A stretch of 64,000 nucleotides of DNA from Halobacteriales archaeon (GTDB taxonomy: Archaea; Halobacteriota; Halobacteria; Halobacteriales; SKSH01). Location of the stretch: the NCBI GenBank assembly GCA_007118145.1, contig SKSD01000001.1, forward strand, positions 1-64,000, read 5' to 3'. The position numbers and the translations under genes are program-made. Positions 24,955 through 33,850 of this stretch are shown one piece after another. Within the stretch, counting starts at the first letter, position 1, and each line of letters opens with the position of its first letter. A model generated the notes under the pieces. It was not told the DNA's origin and made no database searches. It saw only the letters and a list, made by a program, of their open reading frames with translations.

Positions 24955-26628
24955 TCACCTGGGAGGCATGGGCGGCTGTGTTTGCTCGATTCGGTCGTCA
25001 GGGACGACTCCCCGATCGGTCCATCCCCGTAGGTGGTAGTACTCCTGTTTCGATGCTTCGAGGTCGGGTAACTCGTATGGGAGTTGGTCATCCTCGATAT
25101 CCATTCCACGCTGGTTATTGAAGTGGCGCTCGCGCTCGATAACGCCGTTACCCACCTCGAGGAGTCGCTCATAGGGTACCGCGAAGATCGCCTCGAGTCG
25201 GTCTTCCTCGAGGTGGTCTCCCGAGAAGGCGCAGATGATCGCCGAGTCTCGGAAGGCACAGAACTGCTCCTGCTCGATAAGTTTACTCGCCTTCCCTGTG
25301 GTCCCCTCGGGGTCGACCTCACCACGGTACTCGAAGCGTTGGAATGTGGCATACATATGGTCACCTCCACGGTTGGCAACGGCGTACTGGAGTCCGAGAC
25401 CGTGGAGTTCGCGACCGTCGTGCCCGGCGAACTCCATGCCCTTGGCAGTCATATCGTCGACGCCGAGGTCATCAGCGATGCGGTGGACACCCTCGGCGAG
25501 TAGATCACCGATGCCATCGCGGTAGGCTACCTTCTCGATCAGTTCGTGAACGAGCCCGGCGTTACCGAACTCGTCCTCACTTGCCAGGTAGGCGGCGATG
25601 GTTACCCCGGCGGAGATGGTGTCCAACCCGAGGTCATCGCACAGTTTGTTCGATTTCATCACGTCGACGATATCACCGACCCCCTGATTCGATCCGAACG
25701 CATAGACGGTCTCAAACTCAGGTCCCTCGGTCTCGAGCCCGGTCTTCTCATCTCGGGTGGGCAGTTTACATCCGAAGGCGCACATCGAACACGTCCCTCG
25801 CTTGTACTTCTTCTCCTCGACGGCATCACCTCCGATTGAGGTTACATGTTCGAAGGAGCGTTCGGAGAAGTACCGAGTCGGGAGCGAGAAGTTATCATTG
25901 ATGAACTCTGTTCCGCCGGTGGTCCCCTGGCGTTTCATCCGGCTATCTGACTGTGCCGCCTCACGGTGGACGGTCGATGTGACCGAGGTTGGTATCTCGA
26001 TATCCGGTGGAGTTTCGCCGTCGAACGTGACGCACTTGACACCCTTGGCACCAAGGGCCGCCCCAAGACCACCCCGTCCAAACGCACGGGAGTTGAACGT
26101 CAATACGCTGGCGTACCTGACGAGGTGTTCACCGGCCGGTCCGATCGCGATACAGTGCTCGGGTCCGAGGTCGTGTGCCTCGGTCATGTGGTCACTCACC
26201 TCAGGGACGGTCGCTTCCTCGAGCTCGGGGATGGACTCGAACCAGACATCGTCATCTCGGACATGGATGGCGATGAGCTCGTCACTCGAACCGGTGACCT
26301 CGAGGACGCTGATACCCGTGTTCGCGAAGTTCCGTGAGAGATAGCCCCCGGCATTGGTCGAGACGAGGCCGTTGGTCAGCGGTGATAACCCCGTCATATT
26401 CATCCGCCCGGTGAAGCTCATCTGCGAGAGTTGCAAGGGACCGGTCGAGAGATAGATGCGGTTGTCGGGGCCAAATGGGTCGGCATCGAACGGGATGCGA
26501 TCATGTGCGAGATAGGTCGCTGTTGCCCGCCCGCCGATGGTCTGTTGGAGCAGTGGATCGATATCATGGTGCATGACCTCGCAAGTCGAGACATCGATAG
26601 CGAGCAGCGGTCCCTCGGCATGCAGCAT
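24955..26628 (-). CDS. aor: Aldehyde ferredoxin oxidoreductase (tungsten/molybdenum AOR family)
   Basis: The 557-residue protein carries the AOR pattern: FNSRAFGRGGLGAALGAKGVKCV in the first domain, the CxxCxxxC cluster motif CSMCAFGCK with a later Cys (FCAF), and pterin-binding GVGDIVDVMKSNKLCDDLGLDT. It oxidises aldehydes to acids with ferredoxin as acceptor, using a tungsten bis-pterin cofactor and a [4Fe-4S] cluster. Length is slightly short of the roughly 600 usual. A MoaD/SAMP gene faces it. The natural aldehyde is unknown. Confidence 0.9.
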   Translation of the reverse strand: MLHAEGPLLAIDVSTCEVMHHDIDPLLQQTIGGRATATYLAHDRIPFDADPFGPDNRIYLSTGPLQLSQMSFTGRMNMTGLSPLTNGLVSTNAGGYLSRNFANTGISVLEVTGSSDELIAIHVRDDDVWFESIPELEEATVPEVSDHMTEAHDLGPEHCIAIGPAGEHLVRYASVLTFNSRAFGRGGLGAALGAKGVKCVTFDGETPPDIEIPTSVTSTVHREAAQSDSRMKRQGTTGGTEFINDNFSLPTRYFSERSFEHVTSIGGDAVEEKKYKRGTCSMCAFGCKLPTRDEKTGLETEGPEFETVYAFGSNQGVGDIVDVMKSNKLCDDLGLDTISAGVTIAAYLASEDEFGNAGLVHELIEKVAYRDGIGDLLAEGVHRIADDLGVDDMTAKGMEFAGHDGRELHGLGLQYAVANRGGDHMYATFQRFEYRGEVDPEGTTGKASKLIEQEQFCAFRDSAIICAFSGDHLEEDRLEAIFAVPYERLLEVGNGVIERERHFNNQRGMDIEDDQLPYELPDLEASKQEYYHLRGWTDRGVVPDDRIEQTQPPMPPR

Positions 26629-26664
26629 ACTACACCTACAGATTGAACGGACGTTTAACGGTTG

Positions 26665-27672
26665 TCAAGCGAACTGGTCGTCGTCTGTCTGTTCGAGGAA
26701 GGTGTGGACGGTCTCTTGGACGCGTCGGCTGCTTCCGAGCAACAGGTGTCCACCGTGATCGATCGTCACCAATCTCGCCCGTGGTAGCCGGTCGTACATC
26801 CACTCGATGTCATCGAATCTGATGAGTGGATCGTCCATCGACGTGACGAGCAACGTCGGGGTTTCGAGCCCCTCGAATCGATACCGGTCAGGATGGCGAT
26901 GCTGGTCAGATAGGGTGACGTGTACATCGTTGACGATCCCCTCTGTCCGAGGAGACAGCGGTGAGGTCTGCTTGAACACGTCTCTGACGACGCGGCGATC
27001 GGTGACCGTGAGATGGTACGATCCCGGGATGATGGCGCGACGGATGAGGGGGCGCAACGGACCGATCACCAACCAGTGTAGCAGGTTCGAGGCACAGACC
27101 GCGCGGATGAGCCCCTTCGGTGGCCGCAATGGCATCCGCCGTTGAGGTGAGATGGCGACGGAGATCAAGGCGAGTTTCGAGACCCGGTCTGGATGTCTGA
27201 GGGCGAGTTGAACGGCTGCGGCACCACCTGATGACCAGGCGAGTACGGCAGTCTCCTCGATACCGAGGTGATCGAGGAGATCGACGAACGCATCAGCCTG
27301 GCTGGCAGGTGACGCATCATCAGGGACCGTTGACCCGAGGAAGCCGAATCGAGACGGTGCAATACAGCGGTATCCCTCCTCGATATACGGCCGACCGAGT
27401 TCGAGTGCCTGATCGAAACCGCCGACCCCACCGTGAACGAGGAGCAATGGTTCACCATCGCCGATGTCGACAAACTCGAGACGACCCCCCACGTCGGTAT
27501 CGATGGATTGGCGACGGAAATCGGTGAGGCGGTCGTACGCATCTCGCATATCGCGTTGATATGAGGCGTAGGCATAGCCGACCAGAGCGGCTATCAGCGG
27601 CGACAACCGGAGGAATCGACGGAGCCAGGCGAACGTCCTCGCCATCGGTCGCTTCATCCAAGCGATCAACAT
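26665..27672 (-). CDS. Alpha/beta hydrolase with N-terminal membrane-like segment
   Basis: The fold is clear: EPLLLVHGGVGGFDQ (oxyanion region), nucleophile elbow LAWSSGGAAAVQLAL, an Asp in VTSMDDPLIRFDD and the catalytic His in DHGGHLLLGS. Residues about 10-40 are hydrophobic with basic residues (RTFAWLRRFLRLSPLIAALVGYAYA), which suggests membrane attachment. Substrate unknown. It follows the AOR gene on the same strand after 36 bases, so a shared transcript is possible. Confidence 0.86.
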   Translation of the reverse strand: MLIAWMKRPMARTFAWLRRFLRLSPLIAALVGYAYASYQRDMRDAYDRLTDFRRQSIDTDVGGRLEFVDIGDGEPLLLVHGGVGGFDQALELGRPYIEEGYRCIAPSRFGFLGSTVPDDASPASQADAFVDLLDHLGIEETAVLAWSSGGAAAVQLALRHPDRVSKLALISVAISPQRRMPLRPPKGLIRAVCASNLLHWLVIGPLRPLIRRAIIPGSYHLTVTDRRVVRDVFKQTSPLSPRTEGIVNDVHVTLSDQHRHPDRYRFEGLETPTLLVTSMDDPLIRFDDIEWMYDRLPRARLVTIDHGGHLLLGSSRRVQETVHTFLEQTDDDQFA

Positions 27673-27921
27673 CTATCATCACCACCTTCGCAACCGCTCC
27701 ACCTGTGGGAGACCCGGTGTAGGTGACCCGAGCTACCTGATCGGTGGGGACTCACCATGTCAGTTCCACATCGACAGATACACACCGCCGAGGTAAGAGC
27801 ATAACCCTACGCTGGATCGGACGGTTCGGTGATGCACTCTGATGCAAGCTTCGCCCGATTCTCCAACCTATGGAATGAGAAGTGGTTCATTTATCATCAG
27901 TGGTAGTATGGATAGTTGTAG

Positions 27922-28077
27922 ATGACGACCAGAGATGAACCGACTGAGCACACCTTCTCATGCCCTGAGTGTGGAGAATCTCTCGAGGTGAACGCGAGTA
28001 TGCGTGATGCACTCCTCGAATTCGGGTGTGTGCTCTGTGGTACACTGGTCTCGGATGAGGCATTTTCAGCTTCATAA
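27922..28077 (+). CDS. Small zinc-ribbon protein (DUF7560-like)
   Basis: This gene is too short for the ORF track. It codes for 51 residues: a short head, FSCPECGESLEVNASMRDALLEFGCVLCGTLVSDEAF and a short tail. The two CxxC pairs 24-30 residues apart form a zinc ribbon, and MRDALLE-GC-CG matches the haloarchaeal DUF7560 family, many of whose members sit in gene clusters of unknown role. A TATA-like TTTATCA about 30 nt before the ATG (27922) supports transcription. Its partner is not known. Confidence 0.75.
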   Translation: MTTRDEPTEHTFSCPECGESLEVNASMRDALLEFGCVLCGTLVSDEAFSAS

Positions 28078-28204
28078 GATTAGATAGACAATCCCCTCCG
28101 CGAGCGGGTACCAGATCGAGCCATTGACCACGTCGTACGGACCGATAGTGGCTCCAATGTGCAATCACTTATATGTTCATGAACCGATACGTAACGCCAA
28201 GAGA

Positions 28205-28669
28205 CATGGGTATGGAAACACACCTCTCCGACGCAGATATCGATCGTGTCCTCAAAGAGAATGACACCGGAGTTCTCGCGCTCGCCCGTGAGAATACCCA
28301 TATGCAACACCGGTATCATATGGATACGATTCGGTGAACCGTCGGCTGTATCTTCGGTTCGTCGCACCGGCCAAGAGCGACAAGGGACGCCTGCTCGACT
28401 CCGCTACTGAAGCCACCTTGGTCGTCTACGAGTCTGACGGTACCTGGGTCTCAAGTGTGATCGCCCGTGGCCAGTTAGAGATTATCAGGCCTGAGGAGCT
28501 CACTGAGGAGGAAATCATCAATTTTGGCAAGGCACAAAAGCCCCGCTTCGATATGTGGCAAGAGCAACTCAGCGAACTCGATATCCAACTCATCCGGATC
28601 GAACCGACCAAGTTGACCGGTAGGCGGTTGCCGGTTGAAATGGGTCAGATAGGGTCGACATCGGAGTGA
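28205..28669 (+). pseudogene. Pyridoxamine 5'-phosphate oxidase-like flavin-binding protein, single-base frameshift
   Basis: The first frame (ATG 28205) reads METHLSDADIDRVLKENDTGVLALARENT and soon ends at TGA 28338. The neighbouring frame reads PYATPVSYGYDSVNRRLYLRF and goes on to 28669. Joined, they give one good split-barrel FMN-binding protein of about 155 residues. The junction falls at GAATACCCATATG (about 28300): a fourth C in the C run would restore the frame. It may be a sequencing error or a true recent inactivation. The track shows only the second part as an ORF starting at 28334. TATA-like CTTATAT lies upstream. Confidence 0.88.
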
Positions 28670-28770
28670 TTCACCGGAGTACGTGTTTTCTGCCACTCGA
28701 TGGTACACCCCAATGTCTTGAGAGGTAGGTTCCATACAATCAAGTGTTGGCATGACGAATTTCCAGTACC

Positions 28771-29415
28771 ATGTCGGTTGGGATACGGGCAACCCTCAGG
28801 TTCACCTCGGACAGATCTTGCCCTATCTCAGCTCTCTCTGCGTCCACCGAGTCGGTGATTAGCAGTATCTCCACGAGTGTAGCAACTACCAACGGTCATG
28901 AAGCCTCGTCAGAGTTCTACGTGACGAGGGATGAGCCACCGATACGGGATGGAGTGCAGCTTCTCTTTTCGTATGGTTCGACACATCTCTGTCGGGTAGC
29001 ACACGGGTCATGTGCGTGTCCTTGCGTAACCCTCGGATCACACGGCATCCCGATATCCAGATTCGTCGCTTCTGAGGGTGATCTCACGGTGGTCTTTCAT
29101 ACCGCAGGCTATGACGAGCTCCAACGTGTCGTCGGTGACCTCCGAGATAGTCACCCATCGATGTCGATCCAACGTCTCATCAGAGAACCGCCTGAGGGTA
29201 GACCGAACGATACGGTGTTCGTCAACCGTGGGCGCCTGACGGCCCGACAGCTGCAGGTGCTCAACGCCGCGTTCGAGTACGGGTACTTCGAACGACCACG
29301 CCGTATCAATATCACCGAACTTGGTGAGCGACTCGGTATCGCACCATCGACCGTCTCTGAACATCTCACGGTCGCACAGTCAAAGCTATTCGAAGACGTC
29401 CTCAGCGATGGCTGA
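28771..29415 (+). CDS. HTH-10 (bacterioopsin-activator type) transcription regulator
   Basis: The C-terminal 60 residues carry the haloarchaeal Bat-type HTH-10 motif: LTARQLQVLNAAFEYGYFERPRRINITELGERLGIAPSTVSEHLTVAQSKL. The N-terminal part is an associated sensory-like domain of unknown ligand. Targets are not visible; nearby genes are the broken flavin protein and another HTH gene, so regulation of those is possible. The start is ATG 28771. Confidence 0.88.
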   Translation: MSVGIRATLRFTSDRSCPISALSASTESVISSISTSVATTNGHEASSEFYVTRDEPPIRDGVQLLFSYGSTHLCRVAHGSCACPCVTLGSHGIPISRFVASEGDLTVVFHTAGYDELQRVVGDLRDSHPSMSIQRLIREPPEGRPNDTVFVNRGRLTARQLQVLNAAFEYGYFERPRRINITELGERLGIAPSTVSEHLTVAQSKLFEDVLSDG

Positions 29416-29487
29416 TACCATCCCTTATAAAGGAACCCTGATGGCGTGGGTAGGCTTTGGTGGCATTCTCTCACGAATATATCTGAT

Positions 29488-29856
29488 ATGAGCCCATCTC
29501 AGCTCCTTTCATACCGTGATTCACCTGCTCACTACGGCCAGGACGATGCCACCACCATCTCGACATCGCTCGAGGTACAGGCCATCCTCGAGACACTCGA
29601 GGACGAGACGAGTCGTGAGATACTACGCCTGCTCGAGGATGAGCCCATGTCGGCGAGTGAACTCGCAGACAAGGGTGACATCCCACTCTCAACGACTTAT
29701 CGCAAGCTCAACGCCCTCAGCGAGACCAACCTGGTGAGCGAGCGTATCCGCATCCTCAGGTCCGGTCGTCATACGAGTGAGTACACCAGGGCATTCAGCG
29801 ATGTGACCATCTCGATCGAACCAGATGCTGGGGCGACGATCGAACTGATCAGCTGA
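29488..29856 (+). CDS. ArsR-like winged-helix regulator
   Basis: The 122-residue protein has the winged-helix pattern TLEDETSREILRLLEDEPMSASELADKGDIPLSTTYRKLNALSETNLVSERIRI, then a short C-terminal strand region (ISIEPDAGATIEL). Such proteins in haloarchaea are common single-domain regulators with unknown signals. ATG 29488 is preferred to 29446, whose extra 14 residues are unlike the family. It follows the HTH-10 gene on the same strand. Confidence 0.86.
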   Translation: MSPSQLLSYRDSPAHYGQDDATTISTSLEVQAILETLEDETSREILRLLEDEPMSASELADKGDIPLSTTYRKLNALSETNLVSERIRILRSGRHTSEYTRAFSDVTISIEPDAGATIELIS

Positions 29857-29950
29857 GCGATATCTCGACTACCTTCCTGAGACTCAATCAAGCATTCCTG
29901 GGCGGATTTAATCCACGATGAATTAGTATCCCCCGCCCGTCAGCACGGAT

Positions 29951-31462
29951 ATGTCAGCGCAGGATGCCGATATGAACAGTGATGGCCCCGATGCCTATGA
30001 GGCACTCATCGAGCGGTATCGACGAGTGTTGAATCTCGGGTACAGTTCGATGTATCTCAACTGGGATCAGCAGGTGATGATGCCCGAGGGGGGTGCACCA
30101 GCTCGTGCTCAGCAGCTGTCGGCACTCTCGGCGACACGACACGAACTCTTCGTCGACCCAGAGGTGGGCGAGTGGCTCAATCAACTTGAGGGGGCCGACC
30201 TGACCGATGCCCAGCAGGCGAATGTCCGTGAGATCCGACGAGAGTATGAGCGAGCTGCGAACGTGCCATCTGAGCTCGTCGAGGCGATCGCACAGACCGC
30301 CTCAGAGAGTCAACAGATCTGGCAGGATGCGAAGGCGAACGATGACTTCGATGCGTTCGCCCCTCGATTGGAGAAGCTCCGTGACCTCACCGTCGAGCGT
30401 GCACAGCATATCGATCCCTCGACCGAGCCATATGTGGTGATGTATGAGGACAACCACCCGTACATCTCACTCGATACGATGGAGGATATATTCGGTACCC
30501 TCCGGGAGGAACTCCCAAAACTCGTCGACGAGATCCGCAAATCTGGGGTTGAACTCGCCACGCCGTTCGATGACGAGTATCCAGATGAGGAGCAACGCGC
30601 ACTCTGTGAGGCAGCACTCGACTTCATCGGGTACGACCGGTCACGTGGCCGACTGGATACGGCACCACATCCGTTCATGACCGGGACGCAGTTCGATGCC
30701 CGTGTCACGACTCGGTTCAAACGGTCTGACCCGATGGATGCCCTCACGGCGACGATCCACGAGTTCGGCCACGCCACCTATCAACTCGGCCTCCCGAAGG
30801 ATCACTACGGTACCCCCCTCGGAAGCTCGCAGGGGAGCATCCACGAGTCACAGTCACGTTTCTGGGAGAATCATATCGGCCGGTCACGGCCGTTCTGGGA
30901 GGTGTTCCTCCCACACGTGCAAGAACACCTCTCTGGCACGGACTCGCTCACGGTCGATAGCTGTTTCGAGGCGGCCAACCGCGTACGACCGGAGAATCTC
31001 ATCAGGGTCGAAGCTGACGAGCTGACCTACCATATGCATATCATCCTTCGCTGTGAGATTGACCGTGCCTTCGTCGAGGGTGAGATCGAGGTTGATGAGA
31101 TACCTGCGCTCTGGAACGAGAAGATGGAGGACTACCTCGGTGTAACACCGGATACCGACACGCAGGGGTGCCTGCAGGATATCCACTGGACCTCGAGGTA
31201 CGCCGCGTTCCAGACCTACACACTCGGAAGTATGGCCGCCGCACAGCTCGATGCTGCCATTCGGCGTGAGCTCGATGTCGACGCACTCGTCCGTGAGGAG
31301 AAGTTCGAACCCATCCTCAACTGGATGATCGAGAACGTTCACAGTCACGGCCAGTTCTACCGAACACCCGAACTCATCGAACAGGCAACCGGTGAGCCAC
31401 TCACGGCACAGTACTACATCGATTACGTCCGCGACAAGTTCGAACGTCTCTACGACCTCTGA
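29951..31462 (+). CDS. Carboxypeptidase, M32 (Taq) family
   Basis: The 503-residue protein has the zinc motif HEFGH (H270, E271, H274), followed by GSSQGSIHESQSRFWEN with the third ligand, a hallmark of M32 carboxypeptidases. Other family segments are HPFMTGTQFDARVTTRF, NRVRPENLIRVEADELTYHMHIILR and the C-terminal helices. It removes C-terminal residues from peptides in the cytosol. No operon partner is near; the next gene starts 70 bases later. Confidence 0.95.
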   Translation: MSAQDADMNSDGPDAYEALIERYRRVLNLGYSSMYLNWDQQVMMPEGGAPARAQQLSALSATRHELFVDPEVGEWLNQLEGADLTDAQQANVREIRREYERAANVPSELVEAIAQTASESQQIWQDAKANDDFDAFAPRLEKLRDLTVERAQHIDPSTEPYVVMYEDNHPYISLDTMEDIFGTLREELPKLVDEIRKSGVELATPFDDEYPDEEQRALCEAALDFIGYDRSRGRLDTAPHPFMTGTQFDARVTTRFKRSDPMDALTATIHEFGHATYQLGLPKDHYGTPLGSSQGSIHESQSRFWENHIGRSRPFWEVFLPHVQEHLSGTDSLTVDSCFEAANRVRPENLIRVEADELTYHMHIILRCEIDRAFVEGEIEVDEIPALWNEKMEDYLGVTPDTDTQGCLQDIHWTSRYAAFQTYTLGSMAAAQLDAAIRRELDVDALVREEKFEPILNWMIENVHSHGQFYRTPELIEQATGEPLTAQYYIDYVRDKFERLYDL

Positions 31463-31532
31463 TCGGACCACTGTCCGAGGGTATCGGTGAATCTAAGAGT
31501 CGGTACCGACCACGTGTAAGGAACGAACGGCC

Positions 31533-32477
31533 ATGAGTTCCATCCTTGTCACCGGAGCAGGCGGACAGATCGGTTCTGAACTGACACCCGCCCTCAGACA
31601 GCGCCACGGTCATGATGCCGTGATCGCTAGTGGGCCAGAGGAGGTCGATGACCCAGCACCACCGTTCGAGGTACTCGATGTCACCGACGCAGACCACCTC
31701 GAGTCAGTCGTCGATACCTTCGAGGTTGATGCCATCTACCATCTCGCCGCCATCCTCTCAGCGAAGGGAGAACAGGACCCACAGCTCACCTACGAGGTGA
31801 ACGTCAACGGGCTTTACAACGTGCTCGAGGTGGCACGCCGTCACGAGCTCGCACAGGTGATCGTTCCGAGCACGATCGCCGTCTTCGGACCAGACACACC
31901 TGACCATCCTGGTGAGAAGACGATCCTCCGACCGACCACGATGTACGGTATTTCAAAGGTATTCCTCGAGTTGTTGGCATCGTACTATCACAGACGGTTC
32001 GATCTCGATGTACGTGGCGTTCGTTATCCAGGTATCTTGAGTCACAAGACGCGACCGGGCGGCGGTACGACCGACTATGCCGTCGAGGTGTTCTACGAGG
32101 CGATCGAGTCCGGTTCATACACGTACTTCGTCCGCGAGGACACCCAGTTACCGATGATGTACATGCAGGATGCGATCACCGCAATGTTGGATCTGGCCGA
32201 GGCAGACGAAAGTGACCTCCGGTATAGATGTGAGTACAACGTGAGCGCACTCGAGTTCACCCCGAGGGAGTTGACCGCAGCCATTAGAGAGCATATCCCC
32301 GATTTCCAGGCCAGTTACGAACCGGACGACCGTCAGGAGATCGCCGATTCATGGCCGAACACGATCGACGATACCGCCGCTCGGGAGGATTGGGGATGGT
32401 CACCGGATTACGACCTCGAGGAGATGGTCGAGGATATGATTCTCAACCTCAGACAGAAGCTCGATACATCGGCTTGA
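31533..32477 (+). CDS. L-threonine 3-dehydrogenase, SDR type
   Basis: The Rossmann start is ILVTGAGGQIGSEL. The YxxxK motif is in TMYGISKVFLELLASYYHRRFDLDVRGVRYPGILS, followed by PGGGTTDYAVEVFYEA and MYMQDAITAMLDL, the pattern of the short-chain threonine dehydrogenases. It makes 2-amino-3-oxobutyrate from threonine. Kbl, the next enzyme in this route, lies in convergent orientation 16 bases after the stop, which strongly supports the call. NAD-dependent epimerase is the alternative. Confidence 0.87.
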   Translation: MSSILVTGAGGQIGSELTPALRQRHGHDAVIASGPEEVDDPAPPFEVLDVTDADHLESVVDTFEVDAIYHLAAILSAKGEQDPQLTYEVNVNGLYNVLEVARRHELAQVIVPSTIAVFGPDTPDHPGEKTILRPTTMYGISKVFLELLASYYHRRFDLDVRGVRYPGILSHKTRPGGGTTDYAVEVFYEAIESGSYTYFVREDTQLPMMYMQDAITAMLDLAEADESDLRYRCEYNVSALEFTPRELTAAIREHIPDFQASYEPDDRQEIADSWPNTIDDTAAREDWGWSPDYDLEEMVEDMILNLRQKLDTSA

Positions 32478-32493
32478 GGGACAACCGAGGCGA

Positions 32494-33672
32494 TCAGATG
32501 ATGTCGAGGTCTGAACCTGCCGATTCGTAGGCCCTGAGCGCCTCGTCGAGGTCCTCCTTCGTCAGACCTGCGTTCACCTGATTGCGGATACGTGCCTCGC
32601 CCCTTGGGACCATCGGGTAGACGATGGCGAGGGCGAAAATCCCCTCCTCGAAGAGACGTGCTGCCAGTGCCTGTGCCTTCTTGCTATCGCCCACCATGAC
32701 CGGGATGATCGGTGTCTCACTCCGACCGGTATCGAACCCGAGCGATTCGAGCTCGCGTTTGAAGTACTCGCGAAGCTCCCAGAGTCGTTCGACCCGATCT
32801 GCCTCGTTCTCGACGATCTCGAGTGCCTTCGTGTTGGCAGCTGCGATCGCAGGTGGGTACCCAGCGCTGAGTAGCCATGTTCGCGAGGTATTGTACGCGA
32901 AATCGATGACGTGTTGATCGCCGGCGAGCATACCGCCGAATGAGCCAAGTGCCTTGGAGAAGGTACCCATCTGAAAGTCGATATCATCCTCGAGACCGAA
33001 CTCAGCCGGGCTGCCGTGACCACCGCCCAGGACACCCTCGCCGTGTGCGTCATCGACGTACATCATCGCACCGTACTCCTCCGCGAGTGTATGTATCTCA
33101 TCGAGTCTGGCGATATCACCATCCATCGAGAAGACCCCGTCGGTCACGATGAGCATCCGGTTGTACTCGTCGTGTACCTCGCGCAGTCGATCCTCGAGGT
33201 CTCCCATGTCTGAGTGATCGTAGACGACCGTATCCGCACGTGATAGGCGCATGCCATCGATGATACTTCCGTGGTTCAGCTGGTCAGAGATGTAGACATC
33301 TCCCTCCTCGAGCAGTTGTGGAATCAACCCCGCGTTGACTGCGAAACCGGTCTGATACGAGAGCCCTGCCTCCGTGTCTTTGAACTCAGCGATCGCCTCG
33401 TGTAGCTCCTCCTGGACCTCCATGTAGCCGGCGATCGACCAGTCCGAACCGGTTCCTGCACCAAAGCGCTCGATGGCCTGCGTGGCTGCCTCTCGCAGCC
33501 GGGGGTCGTTGGCAAGGTCGAGGTAGTTGTTCGAGGCGAGCATGATTACCTCGCGACCCTCGACAATGACGTGTGGTTTGGTTGGTGTCTCGAGCGTGCG
33601 CAGATCCCACACCTCGCCTCGCTCGACCATCTCCTCGTACTTCTCAGCCAGATAGCGTGTCTTGTTTCCCAT
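32494..33672 (-). CDS. kbl: Glycine C-acetyltransferase (2-amino-3-ketobutyrate CoA ligase)
   Basis: A PLP-dependent alpha-oxoamine synthase: LASNNYLDLANDPRL, then GTGSDWSIAGYM, DDAHGEGVLGGGHG, and the PLP lysine in GTFSKALGSFGGM. It splits 2-amino-3-oxobutyrate with CoA into glycine and acetyl-CoA. Together with the convergent threonine dehydrogenase it completes threonine breakdown. I take ATG 33672 (MGNKTRYLAEKYEEM); the track ORF adds eleven residues unlike the family. Confidence 0.92.
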   Translation of the reverse strand: MGNKTRYLAEKYEEMVERGEVWDLRTLETPTKPHVIVEGREVIMLASNNYLDLANDPRLREAATQAIERFGAGTGSDWSIAGYMEVQEELHEAIAEFKDTEAGLSYQTGFAVNAGLIPQLLEEGDVYISDQLNHGSIIDGMRLSRADTVVYDHSDMGDLEDRLREVHDEYNRMLIVTDGVFSMDGDIARLDEIHTLAEEYGAMMYVDDAHGEGVLGGGHGSPAEFGLEDDIDFQMGTFSKALGSFGGMLAGDQHVIDFAYNTSRTWLLSAGYPPAIAAANTKALEIVENEADRVERLWELREYFKRELESLGFDTGRSETPIIPVMVGDSKKAQALAARLFEEGIFALAIVYPMVPRGEARIRNQVNAGLTKEDLDEALRAYESAGSDLDII

Positions 33673-33850
33673 GGTATATACCCCGAGTACTAGATGAATT
33701 GGCAACCCGCATCACAAAAAAGGAATCCAAACCGCGCGTGTGGTATCCTCAGCATCACCCCGGTCAGAACGACACCTGCAACGCCGTATCAAACCGGAGC
33801 CTGTTTACCTCGATATCACGAACGGTGGGCTGCGACAGGCGTGTGAACTC

